From NCBI GenBank assembly GCA_003153935.1, contig PMCA01000022.1, positions 1-34,562 on the forward strand: a DNA stretch of 34,562 nt, given 5' to 3'. A model generated the notes under the pieces. It worked only from the letters and a program-made list of their open reading frames with translations. It ran no database searches and had not been told where the DNA came from. Source of the stretch: Elusimicrobiota bacterium (GTDB taxonomy: Bacteria > CAYTYR01 > UBA6262). Numbering within the stretch: the first letter of the stretch is position 1; every line of letters begins with the position of its first letter. The translations under genes were made by a program, and so were the position numbers. Positions 16,377-25,292 of the stretch are shown here, one piece after another.

Positions 16377-16383
16377 GAGACAG
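16370..16383. other. Dyad CTGTC-AAGA-GACAG over the -35 box
   Basis: A 5-bp inverted repeat with a 4-base spacer covers the -35 element. On the minus strand it is followed by a T-rich stretch. It may be an operator for the HD-GYP promoter, a weak terminator for the gene ending at 16409, or both. The rest of the 156-base gap shows nothing else. Confidence 0.4.
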
Positions 16384-16408
16384 TTAAGGGCTGAAATCTA
16401 TGTTTCCC

Positions 16409-17938
16409 CTACTTACTGATCCTGAATAAGACCATGGGTTCAGTTCCCTGGTTCAATACTGCCACCTTCTCCAGCCGGTAAGGTTGAAATATATTATACA
16501 CTTCCCGGGGGGTGATTTGCCAATATTTTTTTAGTAATTCTTCCGTGCGGGCATCATCAAACACTTCCGACAGCACATAGATCCGCGGGTGCGGCTGTTT
16601 AAGACTTTGGGCCAGCAGGTCCCGCAAAAAGGCCAGGCCCTTCTCTTTACCCCGCGGCGGGAACACCAAATCCAACGACAAGCACTGTATATTATAGAAA
16701 TAAGGCAGGTAAACTTTCCCCGCCTGGTATCCCGACAATCCAGCGGTTATTACGACATCCTGCGGTTTGACTTTTTCGGCTATGGCGGCCGCTATCCCGT
16801 AATCACGATTATTCTTGATATCCGTATGGGCATAGATATTTTCGTAATTTACCCAGAAAGTTATCATCAGGACCATCGACCAGAGTACGAGGTATAACGC
16901 GTACAAGGATCTCCGGGAATAATGAGTGCCGGTAAGGGCAACCATATAAATAAGCAGGATACCGACACCGAGCAGATAATTACCGTTGCCCGGGTTCCAG
17001 ACACTGAAGAATAACAGGTAAAGGCCGATGGTAACCAGCGCGAAGCGATAAAAATCCTTCTTTTCCCTCCAGACCGATAAATTAAAAGCCACCAGGCCCA
17101 TAAGGATGGCGCCAGTCAATTTCCACCAGCTGTCCGCCACGGTCCAGAGCACCCCGAAGACCGATTTGCAGGTAAGCAGCAGATTGGCCGGATTAAAACT
17201 CCAGTACGGGTTCTGGTATTCCATCGGGCCGTAACTCCCCGCTGCCCCGGCTAACCAGGTGATCCCCTGTTTTACAGAACCGGCATGATGCTGGAAGACC
17301 ATCACCATCAGATACGGAATACCAGCCAGGAGCAGGATGATACCCAGATACCCGAGAACCTTCTGGCGTTTCCCGATCAGCCAGAGGCAGGGAATGACCA
17401 GCAAGACATTGGACTGGTGGGCCAGAATAGCCAAGGAGCTGGCAAAGGCAAGGAAGATTACATAATGCCAGTCGGAATTTTCTGTATACTTAAAAGCAGC
17501 GTAGTAAGTCAGGATGACGAAGAAAGCGCTGACGATATAAACCTGCGCGTCCACGCTATAGGTCCAGTACAGGGCGGAGAAAGCCAGGAAGATCATTGCT
17601 CCCAGGGATAGCCAGTAATGTTCGGTACTCTTGTACAGCCAGGTGAAAAAAAGAGCCAGGCCGCTGAGGCCGAACAAAGTATTCATTATCTGCAAAACCT
17701 GGTAACTATTCTCCACCGGCAGGCGCAACAGCTCCGCGACCTGGCAGAAAAGTGTGGCAATTAAATTGTAGATAAAATGGTTGGGATGGAAAAGAAACTT
17801 CTGGTAGTCGGGGAATTCCTTCGCGGCGACAGAGGCGTAGAGTAGCCCGTCAAACAGATACTGGCGGGAAAAACAGTGGAAATAAAAATAGCCGATAGCC
17901 GCTATAACCAGGAAAGTCAGATACTTGTAATAGCGCAG
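16409..17938 (-). CDS. Polytopic membrane protein, glycosyltransferase-like (GT-C type), probable CTG start
   Basis: The frame from a TTG at 17728 gives only 439 aa, but it stays open upstream and encodes family-like sequence, including FHPNHFIYNL and a first membrane helix. The best start is CTG at 17938, six bases after AAAGGAG, giving 509 aa. No ATG, GTG or TTG lies in frame between an upstream stop and 17728. The protein has about ten membrane segments and a soluble C-terminal part (about 400-509). It resembles lipid-linked sugar transferases of the GT39/DUF2723 type; the HPNH motif is typical. Donor and acceptor are unknown. It follows the small outer-membrane protein gene by 11 bases. 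Confidence 0.7.
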   Translation of the reverse strand: MRYYKYLTFLVIAAIGYFYFHCFSRQYLFDGLLYASVAAKEFPDYQKFLFHPNHFIYNLIATLFCQVAELLRLPVENSYQVLQIMNTLFGLSGLALFFTWLYKSTEHYWLSLGAMIFLAFSALYWTYSVDAQVYIVSAFFVILTYYAAFKYTENSDWHYVIFLAFASSLAILAHQSNVLLVIPCLWLIGKRQKVLGYLGIILLLAGIPYLMVMVFQHHAGSVKQGITWLAGAAGSYGPMEYQNPYWSFNPANLLLTCKSVFGVLWTVADSWWKLTGAILMGLVAFNLSVWREKKDFYRFALVTIGLYLLFFSVWNPGNGNYLLGVGILLIYMVALTGTHYSRRSLYALYLVLWSMVLMITFWVNYENIYAHTDIKNNRDYGIAAAIAEKVKPQDVVITAGLSGYQAGKVYLPYFYNIQCLSLDLVFPPRGKEKGLAFLRDLLAQSLKQPHPRIYVLSEVFDDARTEELLKKYWQITPREVYNIFQPYRLEKVAVLNQGTEPMVLFRISK

Positions 17939-17949
17939 ATAATTCTCCT

Positions 17950-18456
17950 TTAGAACATATACCTGGTGCCAACGACAGCGTCAAAATCCCATTTGCCGAC
18001 TGGGATTATATTCACGATCGGCGATATTTCAAAATAAAGCTCGAACGGCTGCTGGGGCAGAAAATAACTGATACCCACGGTTCCTTTTAATCCGAGCAGG
18101 TTATCGTATGTTTCATCCGCATTGCGTCTTTGGTAACGGTGCTCACCGTCCATGGTCAGGCTCAACCCGCCACCATAATAAAGCGACGCGCCGCAATTGC
18201 TATTAATATTCTTGATGATATCATAATTATGGTACAGGTAATCCCCCTGGATAAAAACTACCCCGTGATAACCTAATCCAACCGAGAGATCGTAAGCCTC
18301 TTTGTTGTTGAGCCAATATATTCCCGTTAATCCGCTCGGCCAGCCGAGAAAGACTCCTGCGCCGTACTGGGCCGGTACCGGGCAAACCCGCGCTTCAGCC
18401 GTGATAGCGCCCAGACCTATTAGCAGCATCATAATTAGAATTAATAGTCGTTTCAT
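17950..18456 (-). CDS. Small outer-membrane beta-barrel protein
   Basis: A 168-aa protein with a clear signal peptide (about 1-22, ending AEA). Alternating hydrophobic strands follow, rich in Gly, Tyr and Asn. The last residue is Phe (TRYMF), the usual C-terminal signal for BAM-assembled barrels. The size suggests an 8-stranded barrel. GGAGG lies 5 bases before the ATG. It sits between uvrB and the membrane glycosyltransferase-like gene, all on one strand. No specific function can be given. Confidence 0.75.
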   Translation of the reverse strand: MKRLLILIMMLLIGLGAITAEARVCPVPAQYGAGVFLGWPSGLTGIYWLNNKEAYDLSVGLGYHGVVFIQGDYLYHNYDIIKNINSNCGASLYYGGGLSLTMDGEHRYQRRNADETYDNLLGLKGTVGISYFLPQQPFELYFEISPIVNIIPVGKWDFDAVVGTRYMF

Positions 18457-18472
18457 TAGATCCTCCAGTTTA

Positions 18473-18504
18473 GTGTCAATGTGTCAAAGTATCAGAGTAT
18501 CAAA
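18473..18504. repeat. Four degenerate 8-base tandem units downstream of uvrB
   Basis: GTGTCAAT, GTGTCAAA, GTATCAGA and GTATCAAA follow one another without gaps in the spacer between uvrB and the outer-membrane protein gene. The consensus is GTRTCARA. On the minus strand two units contain TTGACA, but no -10 box lies at the right distance. Confidence 0.7.
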
Positions 18505-18521
18505 GTTAAGGTCTTAATAAT

Positions 18522-20558
18522 TTAACCATCACTCTTTTTTGACCCTTTTATTTGCTCCTCTTCTTTGACACTTTTTATTGCCACAGCTTTTGACAGCTCC
18601 AGTACCTTATTACGTAACACAATTGCCAGTTCAAAATCAAGGTTATCCGCAGCCTCACGCATCTGCCGCTCCAGATCACGCAGTAGTTCCGGGGTAGCTT
18701 TCTCCGGTGTATATTTATATCCCTCATCCTTGACAAAACTGTAAATCTTCTGTTTGGAAACGGAGGTCAACTCCGACAGGTCATGTATGGCTCTTTCAAT
18801 GGTCTTGGGCGTGATGTCGTTTTCCTTATTGTAAGCCAGCTGCCTTTGCCGGCGGCGTTTGACTTCATTGATCGTGCGGCTCATGGACCCGGTAATGTTA
18901 TCCGCGTACATGAGCACCATCCCGTCCACATTCCTGGCGGCCCGGCCGCATACCTGTATCAGCGAAGTTTCCGAGCGCAGGAAGCCCTCTTTGTCCGCGT
19001 CCATTATCGCCACCAGTGACACCTCCGGGAGGTCCAACCCTTCTCGGAGCAGGTTCACTCCCACCAGGCAGTCGAAGTCCCCCCGGCGCAGGTCCCGCAA
19101 TATCTCCACGCGTTCCAGGGTCTCCACCCCGGAATGCAGGTACTTCACTTTCAGGCCCTTATCCAGCAGGAAATCCGTCAGGTCCTCGGCCATGCGTTTG
19201 GTCAGAGTGGTCACCAGGACGCGCTGGTGCTTTTCCACCCTCTTGGTGATCTCACTGATCAGGTCGTCTATCTGTCCCTTAGTGGCGCGGATCTCTATAT
19301 CCGGGTCGATCAGGCCGGTAGGCCGGATGACCTGTTCCACTATCACCCCTTTGGTCTTCTCTAACTCATACTTGGCCGGGGTAGCGGATACATAGACCAC
19401 CTGGTTGATCATTTTTTCCAGCTCAGCGAATTTCAGGGGCCGGTTGTCCAGGGCACTCGGCAGCCGGAACCCGTAGTCTATCAAAGTCTGCTTGCGGGAG
19501 CGGTCCCCATGGTACATGCCGTTCAGCTGGGGTATGGTCACATGCGACTCATCTATGACCAGCAGATAGTCTTTGGGGAAATAGTCGATCAGGCACTGGG
19601 GCCTTTCCCCCGGCAACCTCCCGGCAAAATGACGGGAATAATTCTCGATGCCGTTGCAATAGCCTATCTCCCGGATCATCTCCAGATCGAACTTGGTGCG
19701 CTGCTCTATCCTCTGGGCTTCCAGCAGTTTGCCTTCCCGCTTGAACTCGGCGACCCTTTCCGTCATCTCCCGCTGGATCTCCGACATAGCTTTTTCAAAC
19801 TGCGGCGCGGAGGTGACGAAGTGCTTGGCCGGATAAATATAGGCTTTGTCTTTTTCCGCGATGACCTCCTGGGTCAGGGGATTGATCTCCCGGATACGGC
19901 TGATCGTGTCCTCTTCCAGGTCTACCCGCAGCGCAGTTTCTTCAGTGGAGGGGAAGATATCCACCACTTCGCCCTTGACCCGGAAGGCGCCGCGGTGGAA
20001 ATCAATATCGTTCCTCTCATAATAGATGCTTATCAGCCGGCGCAGGACGTCATCCCGGTTGACCTTCTCCCCCTTGGACAGGATCACCTGCGCCTGCCGG
20101 AATTCTTCCGGGGAACCGATATTGTAGATGCAGGAAACCGAGGCCACTATCACCACGTCACGCCTCTCCAGCAGGGAGCTGGTAGCTTTTAGCCTCAGGC
20201 GGTCGATCTGGTCATTGATGGCCATGTCTTTTTCTATATAGGTGTCGGTCTGGGGTATGTAGGCTTCCGGCTGGTAATAGTCATAGTAGGAGACGAAGTA
20301 TTCCACCGCGTTTTCCGGGAAAAACTGCTTAAATTCTGCGTAAAGCTGGGCCGCCAGGGTTTTGTTATGGGAGATCACCAGGGTGGGTCGGTTTATGTTG
20401 GCCATGACATTGGCCATGGTAAAGGTCTTACCGCTGCCAGTTACACCTAGTAGTACCTGGTGTACCAGACCCTGGTCTAAACCCACGGTAAGCTGCCTGA
20501 TGGCTTCGGGCTGGTCCCCCTCCGGTTTGTATTCGGAGACTAATTTTAATTTATCCAT
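18522..20558 (-). CDS. uvrB: Excinuclease ABC subunit B
   Basis: A 678-aa damage-verification helicase of nucleotide excision repair. It is loaded by UvrA and recruits UvrC. Walker A is GVTGSGKT (38-45). The beta-hairpin [20 protein letters not shown] inserts between the DNA strands. DESHVT is Walker B, and helicase motifs V and VI ([26 protein letters not shown]) are complete. A C-terminal UVR motif for UvrC contact is present. The frame is open for 73 more codons upstream, but that extension does not match the family; [16 protein letters not shown] is the standard start. The ribosome binding site is weak, and a GTG at 20573 is an alternative. It is divergent from the DUF4912 gene. Confidence 0.97.
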   Translation of the reverse strand: MDKLKLVSEYKPEGDQPEAIRQLTVGLDQGLVHQVLLGVTGSGKTFTMANVMANINRPTLVISHNKTLAAQLYAEFKQFFPENAVEYFVSYYDYYQPEAYIPQTDTYIEKDMAINDQIDRLRLKATSSLLERRDVVIVASVSCIYNIGSPEEFRQAQVILSKGEKVNRDDVLRRLISIYYERNDIDFHRGAFRVKGEVVDIFPSTEETALRVDLEEDTISRIREINPLTQEVIAEKDKAYIYPAKHFVTSAPQFEKAMSEIQREMTERVAEFKREGKLLEAQRIEQRTKFDLEMIREIGYCNGIENYSRHFAGRLPGERPQCLIDYFPKDYLLVIDESHVTIPQLNGMYHGDRSRKQTLIDYGFRLPSALDNRPLKFAELEKMINQVVYVSATPAKYELEKTKGVIVEQVIRPTGLIDPDIEIRATKGQIDDLISEITKRVEKHQRVLVTTLTKRMAEDLTDFLLDKGLKVKYLHSGVETLERVEILRDLRRGDFDCLVGVNLLREGLDLPEVSLVAIMDADKEGFLRSETSLIQVCGRAARNVDGMVLMYADNITGSMSRTINEVKRRRQRQLAYNKENDITPKTIERAIHDLSELTSVSKQKIYSFVKDEGYKYTPEKATPELLRDLERQMREAADNLDFELAIVLRNKVLELSKAVAIKSVKEEEQIKGSKKSDG

Positions 20559-20616
20559 GCGGTATCTTATCACAATTCCTACAGGGTACGCAATAGTCAA
20601 TTTTTTGTTCCACAAA

Positions 20617-20636
20617 AGTGTTGACAAATAAACACT
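20617..20636. promoter_or_regulatory. Dyad AGTGTT-N8-AACACT over the -35 box
   Basis: A perfect 6-bp inverted repeat with an 8-base spacer encloses the TTGACA of the rightward promoter. The arm spacing and its place fit a dimeric repressor site between two divergent genes. Confidence 0.45.
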
Positions 20637-20649
20637 AATAAGATAGAAT
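20621..20649 (+). promoter_or_regulatory. Sigma70-type promoter of the DUF4912-GH57 operon
   Basis: TTGACA (20621-20626), a 17-base spacer and TAGAAT (20644-20649), 11 of 12 consensus bases. The start would lie near 20656, and AAAAAGG stands before the ATG at 20698. Confidence 0.75.
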
Positions 20650-20656
20650 TGTTCTA
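20644..20656. promoter_or_regulatory. Dyad TAGAA-TTG-TTCTA over the -10 box
   Basis: A perfect 5-bp inverted repeat with a 3-base centre covers the -10 element and the likely start site. It may be an operator. It does not match the classical LexA boxes closely, so SOS control of the divergent uvrB is not supported. Confidence 0.4.
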
Positions 20657-20697
20657 CTTCACCCGAAGACCATAAATCCACAAAAAGGTATTTAATC

Positions 20698-21585
20698 ATG
20701 TCCAACGACAAAAATGACGCTACTTTCAGCGGTTCATCCGCTGGTTCCAGCCCCAAGGGAACTCCTTCAACAGGCACCCAGGGTTATGTAGATCGCGGCG
20801 GTCCCTTGCCCGATACTTACAACGATACCTTGATCGTTTTGCTGCCCCGGGACCCGCAATGGATATTCGCCTACTGGGAAATTAGCGACAAGACCAGGGA
20901 AGAAGTTAAGAATAAATACGGCGCCAATATACTGCAAAGGTCCAAGCCCGCCATCAGAGTCTATGATGTAACCAACGTCAACTTCAACGGGGCTAACGCC
21001 AACCGCAGTTTCGATATTTTCATAACACCGGAAGCCAAGAACTGGTACATTTACGTAGGTATGCCCAAGCGGAACTACTGCGCTGACCTGGGCTTGCTGG
21101 TGGATGACGGAGTGTTCATTACCCTGGCCCGTTCCAACGTGGTAGCCACGCCGGCCGGAGGTATATCCGATATTTATGATGAACAATGGATGCTGGTCAA
21201 AGATGACTTTGAAAAGCTGATGAAACTGTCAGGTATAGATAAGATAGGCGCTTCCAGCGCGGAAGCCATGAGAATGCTGACCCAGAGATTGGAATCGATA
21301 CTGGCTGTCTCTTCTAAAGGCGGCAGCGGCGTAGGCGCGTTAAAGCCGGGAACCAAGAAAGGCTTCTGGCTGATAGCTGATGCCGAGCTAATAGTCTATG
21401 GCGCTACCGAAGCGGATGCCATGTTGACCGTACAGGGTAAACCGGTAAAATTAAGACCGGATGGAACCTTTAGCCTGCGTTTCGCCTTCCCTGATGGGGA
21501 GCTGGATATACCCATTAAAGCCATGTCCGCTGATCAGTCCGATAGCCGGCAGATCACCATTAAAGCCAAACGGCACACGAAGTAA
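20698..21585 (+). CDS. DUF4912 domain protein
   Basis: A 295-aa protein with a low-complexity Ser/Gly/Thr N-terminus (1-35). The DUF4912 domain follows (about 38-155), marked by LPDTYNDT and [14 protein letters not shown] helical linker comes next, then a small beta-rich C-terminal domain (about 217-290) that looks Ig-like. There is no signal peptide, so it is probably cytoplasmic. DUF4912 proteins often sit next to GH57 alpha-glucan enzymes, as here; a role in glycogen handling, perhaps as a binding partner, is inferred. It is the first gene behind a strong promoter. Confidence 0.88.
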   Translation: MSNDKNDATFSGSSAGSSPKGTPSTGTQGYVDRGGPLPDTYNDTLIVLLPRDPQWIFAYWEISDKTREEVKNKYGANILQRSKPAIRVYDVTNVNFNGANANRSFDIFITPEAKNWYIYVGMPKRNYCADLGLLVDDGVFITLARSNVVATPAGGISDIYDEQWMLVKDDFEKLMKLSGIDKIGASSAEAMRMLTQRLESILAVSSKGGSGVGALKPGTKKGFWLIADAELIVYGATEADAMLTVQGKPVKLRPDGTFSLRFAFPDGELDIPIKAMSADQSDSRQITIKAKRHTK

Positions 21586-21662
21586 TTTGATGAATGAAAC
21601 ATAAACGCAATCCTGCCCGCAAAATTGTGGGTGGGAGTTTTTTTAGGAACAACAGGAGTCAT

Positions 21663-23249
21663 ATGCAGCAAGGTTACCTTTGTTTAGTACTGCACGCCCA
21701 TCTTCCATTTGTGCGCCACCCGGAGCACGAGGACTTCCTGGAAGAAGATTGGCTCTATGAGGCGATAAGCGAGACCTATATTCCCCTCATTAATATGATG
21801 GATGGACTCATAGAAGATAAAATAGACTTCCGCATCACCATGAGTCTGACCCCGCCCCTTTGCGCCATGCTCAGCGATCCCCTTTTGCAGGACCGGTACC
21901 TCCGGCATATCTGGAAACTAATCGACCTGGCCGAAAAGGAAAGCACCCGTCTGCAGTTTCAGCCAGCGTTCTATCCGGCTGCCCAAATGTACGAGAACCA
22001 TTTCAAGATGGCCCGCTATGTCTTTGAGGAGAAATACGGCCGCAACCTGCTCAACGCCTTCAAAAAATTCCAGGACATGGGCAAGCTGGAGATCATCACC
22101 TGCGGCGCCACCCATGGCTATTTACCATTAATGTTGAATAAGAGCGCCAAACGCGCTCAGATCAAGGTAGCGGTGCAGGATTACACCTCCAAGTTCGGCC
22201 AGCCCCCGCGCGGGATCTGGCTGCCGGAGTGCGCCTATGAACCGGGCGATGACCAGCTGTTACGCGATGAAAAGATACGCTATTTCTTCATGGAAACCCA
22301 CGGTTTGCTTTTTGCCGAACCCCGGCCCAAGTACGGCGTTTACGCGCCTATCTTCTGCCCCAGCGGCGTAGCGGCTTTCAGCCGGGACATTGAGTCCTCA
22401 CGGCAGGTCTGGAGCGCAGTCGAAGGTTATCCCGGCGATTACCGTTACCGGGAATTCTACCGCGACATCGGCTACGACCTGGAATACGATTACATCCGCC
22501 CTTTCCTCCACAACGACGGAGTGCGGCGCAATATAGGCGTCAAATATTTCAAGATCACCGGCAAAGTGGCCCTGGGAGAAAAGCAGCCCTATAACCCTCA
22601 GGAAGCCAAGAACGCCGCGGCCGAACATGCCGGTAATTTCCTGTTCAACCGACAAAAACAGATAGAATACCTGAACGGCTTTTTAGGTAAAAAACCCATA
22701 GTAGTAGCGCAGTATGACGCGGAGTTGTTCGGGCACTGGTGGTTTGAGGGTCCGGACTTCCTGAACTTCCTGATCAGGAAAATAGCCTGCGATCAGGATA
22801 CCGTCAAGATGGTCACCGCCAGCGAATACCTTAAGGAAAATCCCAAGAACCAGGTGGCCGTACCAGCCGCTTCCAGTTGGGGAGATAAGGGATACCATGA
22901 ATGCTGGCTACAGGGCACCAATGACTGGATCTACCGCCATTTGCATAAGATACAGGAATGGATGAATGAACTGGCGCGGGATAACCAAAATGAATCTAAC
23001 GGATTGCGGATCAGGGCTTTGAACCAGGCGGCGCGGGAATTATTGCTGGCCCAATCGAGCGACTGGGCGTTTATCATGGCGATGGGCACGATGGTGGCTT
23101 ATGCGCAAAAAAGGACTTGCGACCACATCAATCGTTTCATTAAGCTATATACCGACTTGAAGAATAACTCCATTGATGAGAACTGGCTACAGGAAGTTGA
23201 ATACCGCGATAATATATTCCCCTCGATCGACTTCAAAGTATACCTGTAA
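21663..23249 (+). CDS. GH57 1,4-alpha-glucan branching enzyme
   Basis: A 528-aa enzyme that forms alpha-1,6 branches in glycogen-like glucans. All five GH57 conserved regions are seen: HAHLPF (11-16); CGATHGYLPL; GIWLPECAY with nucleophile Glu189; YDAELFGHWWFEG with acid/base Asp352; and SSWGDKGYHECWL. The pattern and spacing match the archaeal/Thermus-type branching enzymes (DUF1957 C-terminal region) rather than amylopullulanase. The open frame begins at 21594, but the ATG at 21663 has ACAGGAG just upstream and matches the family N-terminus. Its stop abuts the stop of the convergent flavodoxin gene with no bases between. Confidence 0.93.
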   Translation: MQQGYLCLVLHAHLPFVRHPEHEDFLEEDWLYEAISETYIPLINMMDGLIEDKIDFRITMSLTPPLCAMLSDPLLQDRYLRHIWKLIDLAEKESTRLQFQPAFYPAAQMYENHFKMARYVFEEKYGRNLLNAFKKFQDMGKLEIITCGATHGYLPLMLNKSAKRAQIKVAVQDYTSKFGQPPRGIWLPECAYEPGDDQLLRDEKIRYFFMETHGLLFAEPRPKYGVYAPIFCPSGVAAFSRDIESSRQVWSAVEGYPGDYRYREFYRDIGYDLEYDYIRPFLHNDGVRRNIGVKYFKITGKVALGEKQPYNPQEAKNAAAEHAGNFLFNRQKQIEYLNGFLGKKPIVVAQYDAELFGHWWFEGPDFLNFLIRKIACDQDTVKMVTASEYLKENPKNQVAVPAASSWGDKGYHECWLQGTNDWIYRHLHKIQEWMNELARDNQNESNGLRIRALNQAARELLLAQSSDWAFIMAMGTMVAYAQKRTCDHINRFIKLYTDLKNNSIDENWLQEVEYRDNIFPSIDFKVYL

Positions 23250-23732
23250 TTACTCCAGCGCCTTCTTTATTTCTGCCTGTACCATTTCAATCTTACTTAT
23301 ATCTGCCCCTGCGATACTTAACCGCATGACCTTTCTCGCTTCTTTCTTCTTAATTATCCCGGCCATCTTCCGCAAGCAATGATCCTTGCCAGCACCGCTC
23401 CCGTAAGTAACGAATACCAGGACTTTCTTCCCCATCAAGCCAACGCACTCATCCAGGTAAGTATTCATCGCCGGAGCCGGGCCAAAAGCCCACACCGGAC
23501 TGCCGAAACATACCAGGTCATAAGGCGAGACTACGACAAAGGTGCTCTCCACTTTGGTCTTGAAGCGGAAAAACGCTCTCAGGCATTTACCAAAGAAAGA
23601 TTTGGCCTCCCCGGTGGCTTGCAAGCGCCGCTCATCCACCGCCCACCCTTCCTTATGCAGGTGTTCGCCGACCAGCTGGGCCAGTTTCTTGGTATTCCCG
23701 GTTTCTGAATAGTAGACGATAAGTGCTTTCAT
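23250..23732 (-). CDS. Flavodoxin-family protein
   Basis: A 160-aa FMN-binding electron carrier or quinone reductase-like protein. KALIVYYSETGNTKKLA at the N-terminus holds the SxTGNT phosphate-binding loop. CFGSPVWAFGPAP matches the second FMN loop, and VTYGSGAG near residue 107 the third. The ATG at 23732 is chosen over the longer frame because GGAGG lies 5 bases upstream. It overlaps the methyltransferase stop by 4 bases. Its redox partner is unknown; queuosine enzymes in the same operon do need electrons, but a link is only a guess. Confidence 0.88.
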   Translation of the reverse strand: MKALIVYYSETGNTKKLAQLVGEHLHKEGWAVDERRLQATGEAKSFFGKCLRAFFRFKTKVESTFVVVSPYDLVCFGSPVWAFGPAPAMNTYLDECVGLMGKKVLVFVTYGSGAGKDHCLRKMAGIIKKKEARKVMRLSIAGADISKIEMVQAEIKKALE

Positions 23733-24907
23733 ATAACCTCCAGGATAGCACATTTGAGATAACTGGTTTCCGGCATGGACAATAGCACCGGGTGGTCCTT
23801 GGCCTGGCCGCGGAACTCGAGCAGGCGCAGAGTTCTTTGTGAACGCAGGGCGCTGTCTTTCAGCATATTAATGAAAGTATATTCATCCATATAATGTGAG
23901 CAGGAGGAAGTTACCAGTAAGCCCCCTTTTTTCACCAACTGCATCGCCAGGCTGTTCAATTTGCGGTAGCCCTTGATGGCCTGCGGCAGTGTTTTCTTGC
24001 TCTTGGTGAACGAAGGCGGGTCAACATTGACCACATCGTACTTCTGGCCCTTCAGTACCGCCGAGGTCAGGAAATCAAAGACATCGCTTTCGATGAATTC
24101 GCATTTATCCGACAGGTCATTCAACAGGGCGTTATCAGTGCTCCATTTTATGGCCTCAGTAGAAGAGTCAACCCCGGTCACCTTGATGCAACCGCCCTTA
24201 CCCGCGCTCACGGAGAACCCGCCGCTATAACAGAAGCAATCCAGCACAAATTTGTCCTTCACCAGCGCCCGTAAAGCTTCGCGGTTATCCCGCTGGTCAA
24301 AGAAGAATCCTGTCTTCTGCCCTTTGGTCACATCCACTTTATAAGTAATACCCGCCTGTTCTATATCCAGGCAGTCAAAGGGCTCGATGCCGCGAAATAC
24401 TTTCTTATAAAGCTCCATCCCCTCCAGCGTGCGCACTTCCGCGTCATTCCGCAGGTAAATACCACGAGGGCGAAAAATATCGGTTAACGCGTCAGCTATC
24501 AATTCCAGTCTTTGCTCCATACCCAAACTCAAAACCTGTATTACCAGGAAATCTTCATACTTATCTATTATCAATCCCGGCAGGAAGTCGCTCTCCCCGT
24601 AAACTAATCGGTATGATCTCTCAGTTGGGTACATTCCCTGGCGGAGTTGGTGAGCGGCTGTAATGCGTCTTTTGAAGAATTCCTTATCTATCTCTTCCCT
24701 ATCCCTGGTCAATATCCTGACCGCGATAAGGGAGTTCTTGTTGACCAGTCCCAAACCGATGAATTGTTTCCGGCTGGAATATACCTCTACCAGGTCACCG
24801 TTGGTGATCTCCCCTTCAACGTGGTCTATCTCGTTGGAGAACACCCAAAGGTGCCCGGCCAGTACCCGGTTCTCTTCTTTTTTTCTTAAGATTACCTTTT
24901 TATTCAT
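23729..24907 (-). CDS. RlmI/RlmK-like class I SAM-dependent rRNA (cytosine-5) methyltransferase
   Basis: A 392-aa protein with an N-terminal PUA domain (about 1-75, GHLWVFSNEIDHVEG), a central linker domain and a Rossmann methyltransferase domain (about 195-392). Motif I is LDCFCYSGGFSV and motif IV is VNVDPPSF; a Cys in TSSCSHYM is a candidate catalytic residue. This layout is that of E. coli RlmI (YccW), which makes m5C in 23S rRNA. The frame is open for 52 more codons upstream, over the queF gene, but family alignment begins at the ATG at 24907, which overlaps the queF stop by 8 bases. The exact target base is not provable from sequence. Confidence 0.9.
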   Translation of the reverse strand: MNKKVILRKKEENRVLAGHLWVFSNEIDHVEGEITNGDLVEVYSSRKQFIGLGLVNKNSLIAVRILTRDREEIDKEFFKRRITAAHQLRQGMYPTERSYRLVYGESDFLPGLIIDKYEDFLVIQVLSLGMEQRLELIADALTDIFRPRGIYLRNDAEVRTLEGMELYKKVFRGIEPFDCLDIEQAGITYKVDVTKGQKTGFFFDQRDNREALRALVKDKFVLDCFCYSGGFSVSAGKGGCIKVTGVDSSTEAIKWSTDNALLNDLSDKCEFIESDVFDFLTSAVLKGQKYDVVNVDPPSFTKSKKTLPQAIKGYRKLNSLAMQLVKKGGLLVTSSCSHYMDEYTFINMLKDSALRSQRTLRLLEFRGQAKDHPVLLSMPETSYLKCAILEVI

Positions 24908-25289
24908 GTTTCCCAAACTCTGCTTCAATTGTAGTGATAATGCCGCCGCGGGGAGTGAATTCACCTTTGATCGCGGCCCATTTTGGTTTGCAGGCCTTGG
25001 TAAAATCCTTAAGTATCCGGTTAACCGCGTTCTCATGGGAGATACCCAGGTTGCGGTAGCCAAGAATGTAATATTTGAAGGATTTCAGTTCCACGCATAG
25101 CTGATCAGGGACATACTGTATAGTAATAGTAGCAAAATCAGGTAATGCCGTGTGCGGGCAAAGCGAGGTGTATTCTGGTACGGATATTGTTATCTTATAA
25201 TTCGCGAACAAATTCGGAAATATCTCTATCTCCGGCAACTTCGCCTTCAATCCCCCCTCTGCTAATTTTAACTTTTCCTTATTATCCAT
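24900..25289 (-). CDS. queF: NADPH-dependent 7-cyano-7-deazaguanine reductase
   Basis: A 129-aa unimodular (type I) QueF, which reduces preQ0 to preQ1 in queuosine synthesis. The catalytic Cys44 and Asp51 lie in TSLCPHTALPDFAT, the ELKSFKYY NADPH-binding segment is at 67-74 and the SHEN substrate motif at 84-87. Each matches the Bacillus enzyme. GGAGAA precedes the ATG. It lies 3 bases after the second yjbQ gene, in the same operon as queH. The genes for preQ0 formation (queD, queE, queC) and tgt are not in the window. Confidence 0.95.
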   Translation of the reverse strand: MDNKEKLKLAEGGLKAKLPEIEIFPNLFANYKITISVPEYTSLCPHTALPDFATITIQYVPDQLCVELKSFKYYILGYRNLGISHENAVNRILKDFTKACKPKWAAIKGEFTPRGGIITTIEAEFGKHE

Positions 25290-25292
25290 AAA

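Noticed and set aside
18474-18487. TTGACA boxes in the octamer repeat as promoters for the outer-membrane protein gene
   Set aside because: No -10 box lies 16-19 bases downstream, and the coding start is too close.
19509-20192. 227-codon rightward open frame opposite uvrB
   Set aside because: It is antisense to conserved UvrB motifs, has no recognisable domain, and shows the composition of a shadow frame.
20559-20697. LexA box controlling uvrB
   Set aside because: The TAGAA-TTG-TTCTA dyad does not fit the known Gram-positive or enterobacterial LexA consensus closely enough, and it lies over the rightward promoter.
20559-20777. 73-codon N-terminal extension of uvrB
   Set aside because: The frame is open, but the translation does not match UvrB and runs through the divergent promoter region; [16 protein letters not shown] at 20558 is the usual family start.
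24908-25063. 52-codon extension of the RlmI-like gene over queF
   Set aside because: It lies out of frame within the conserved queF sequence, and the PUA domain begins at the ATG at 24907.
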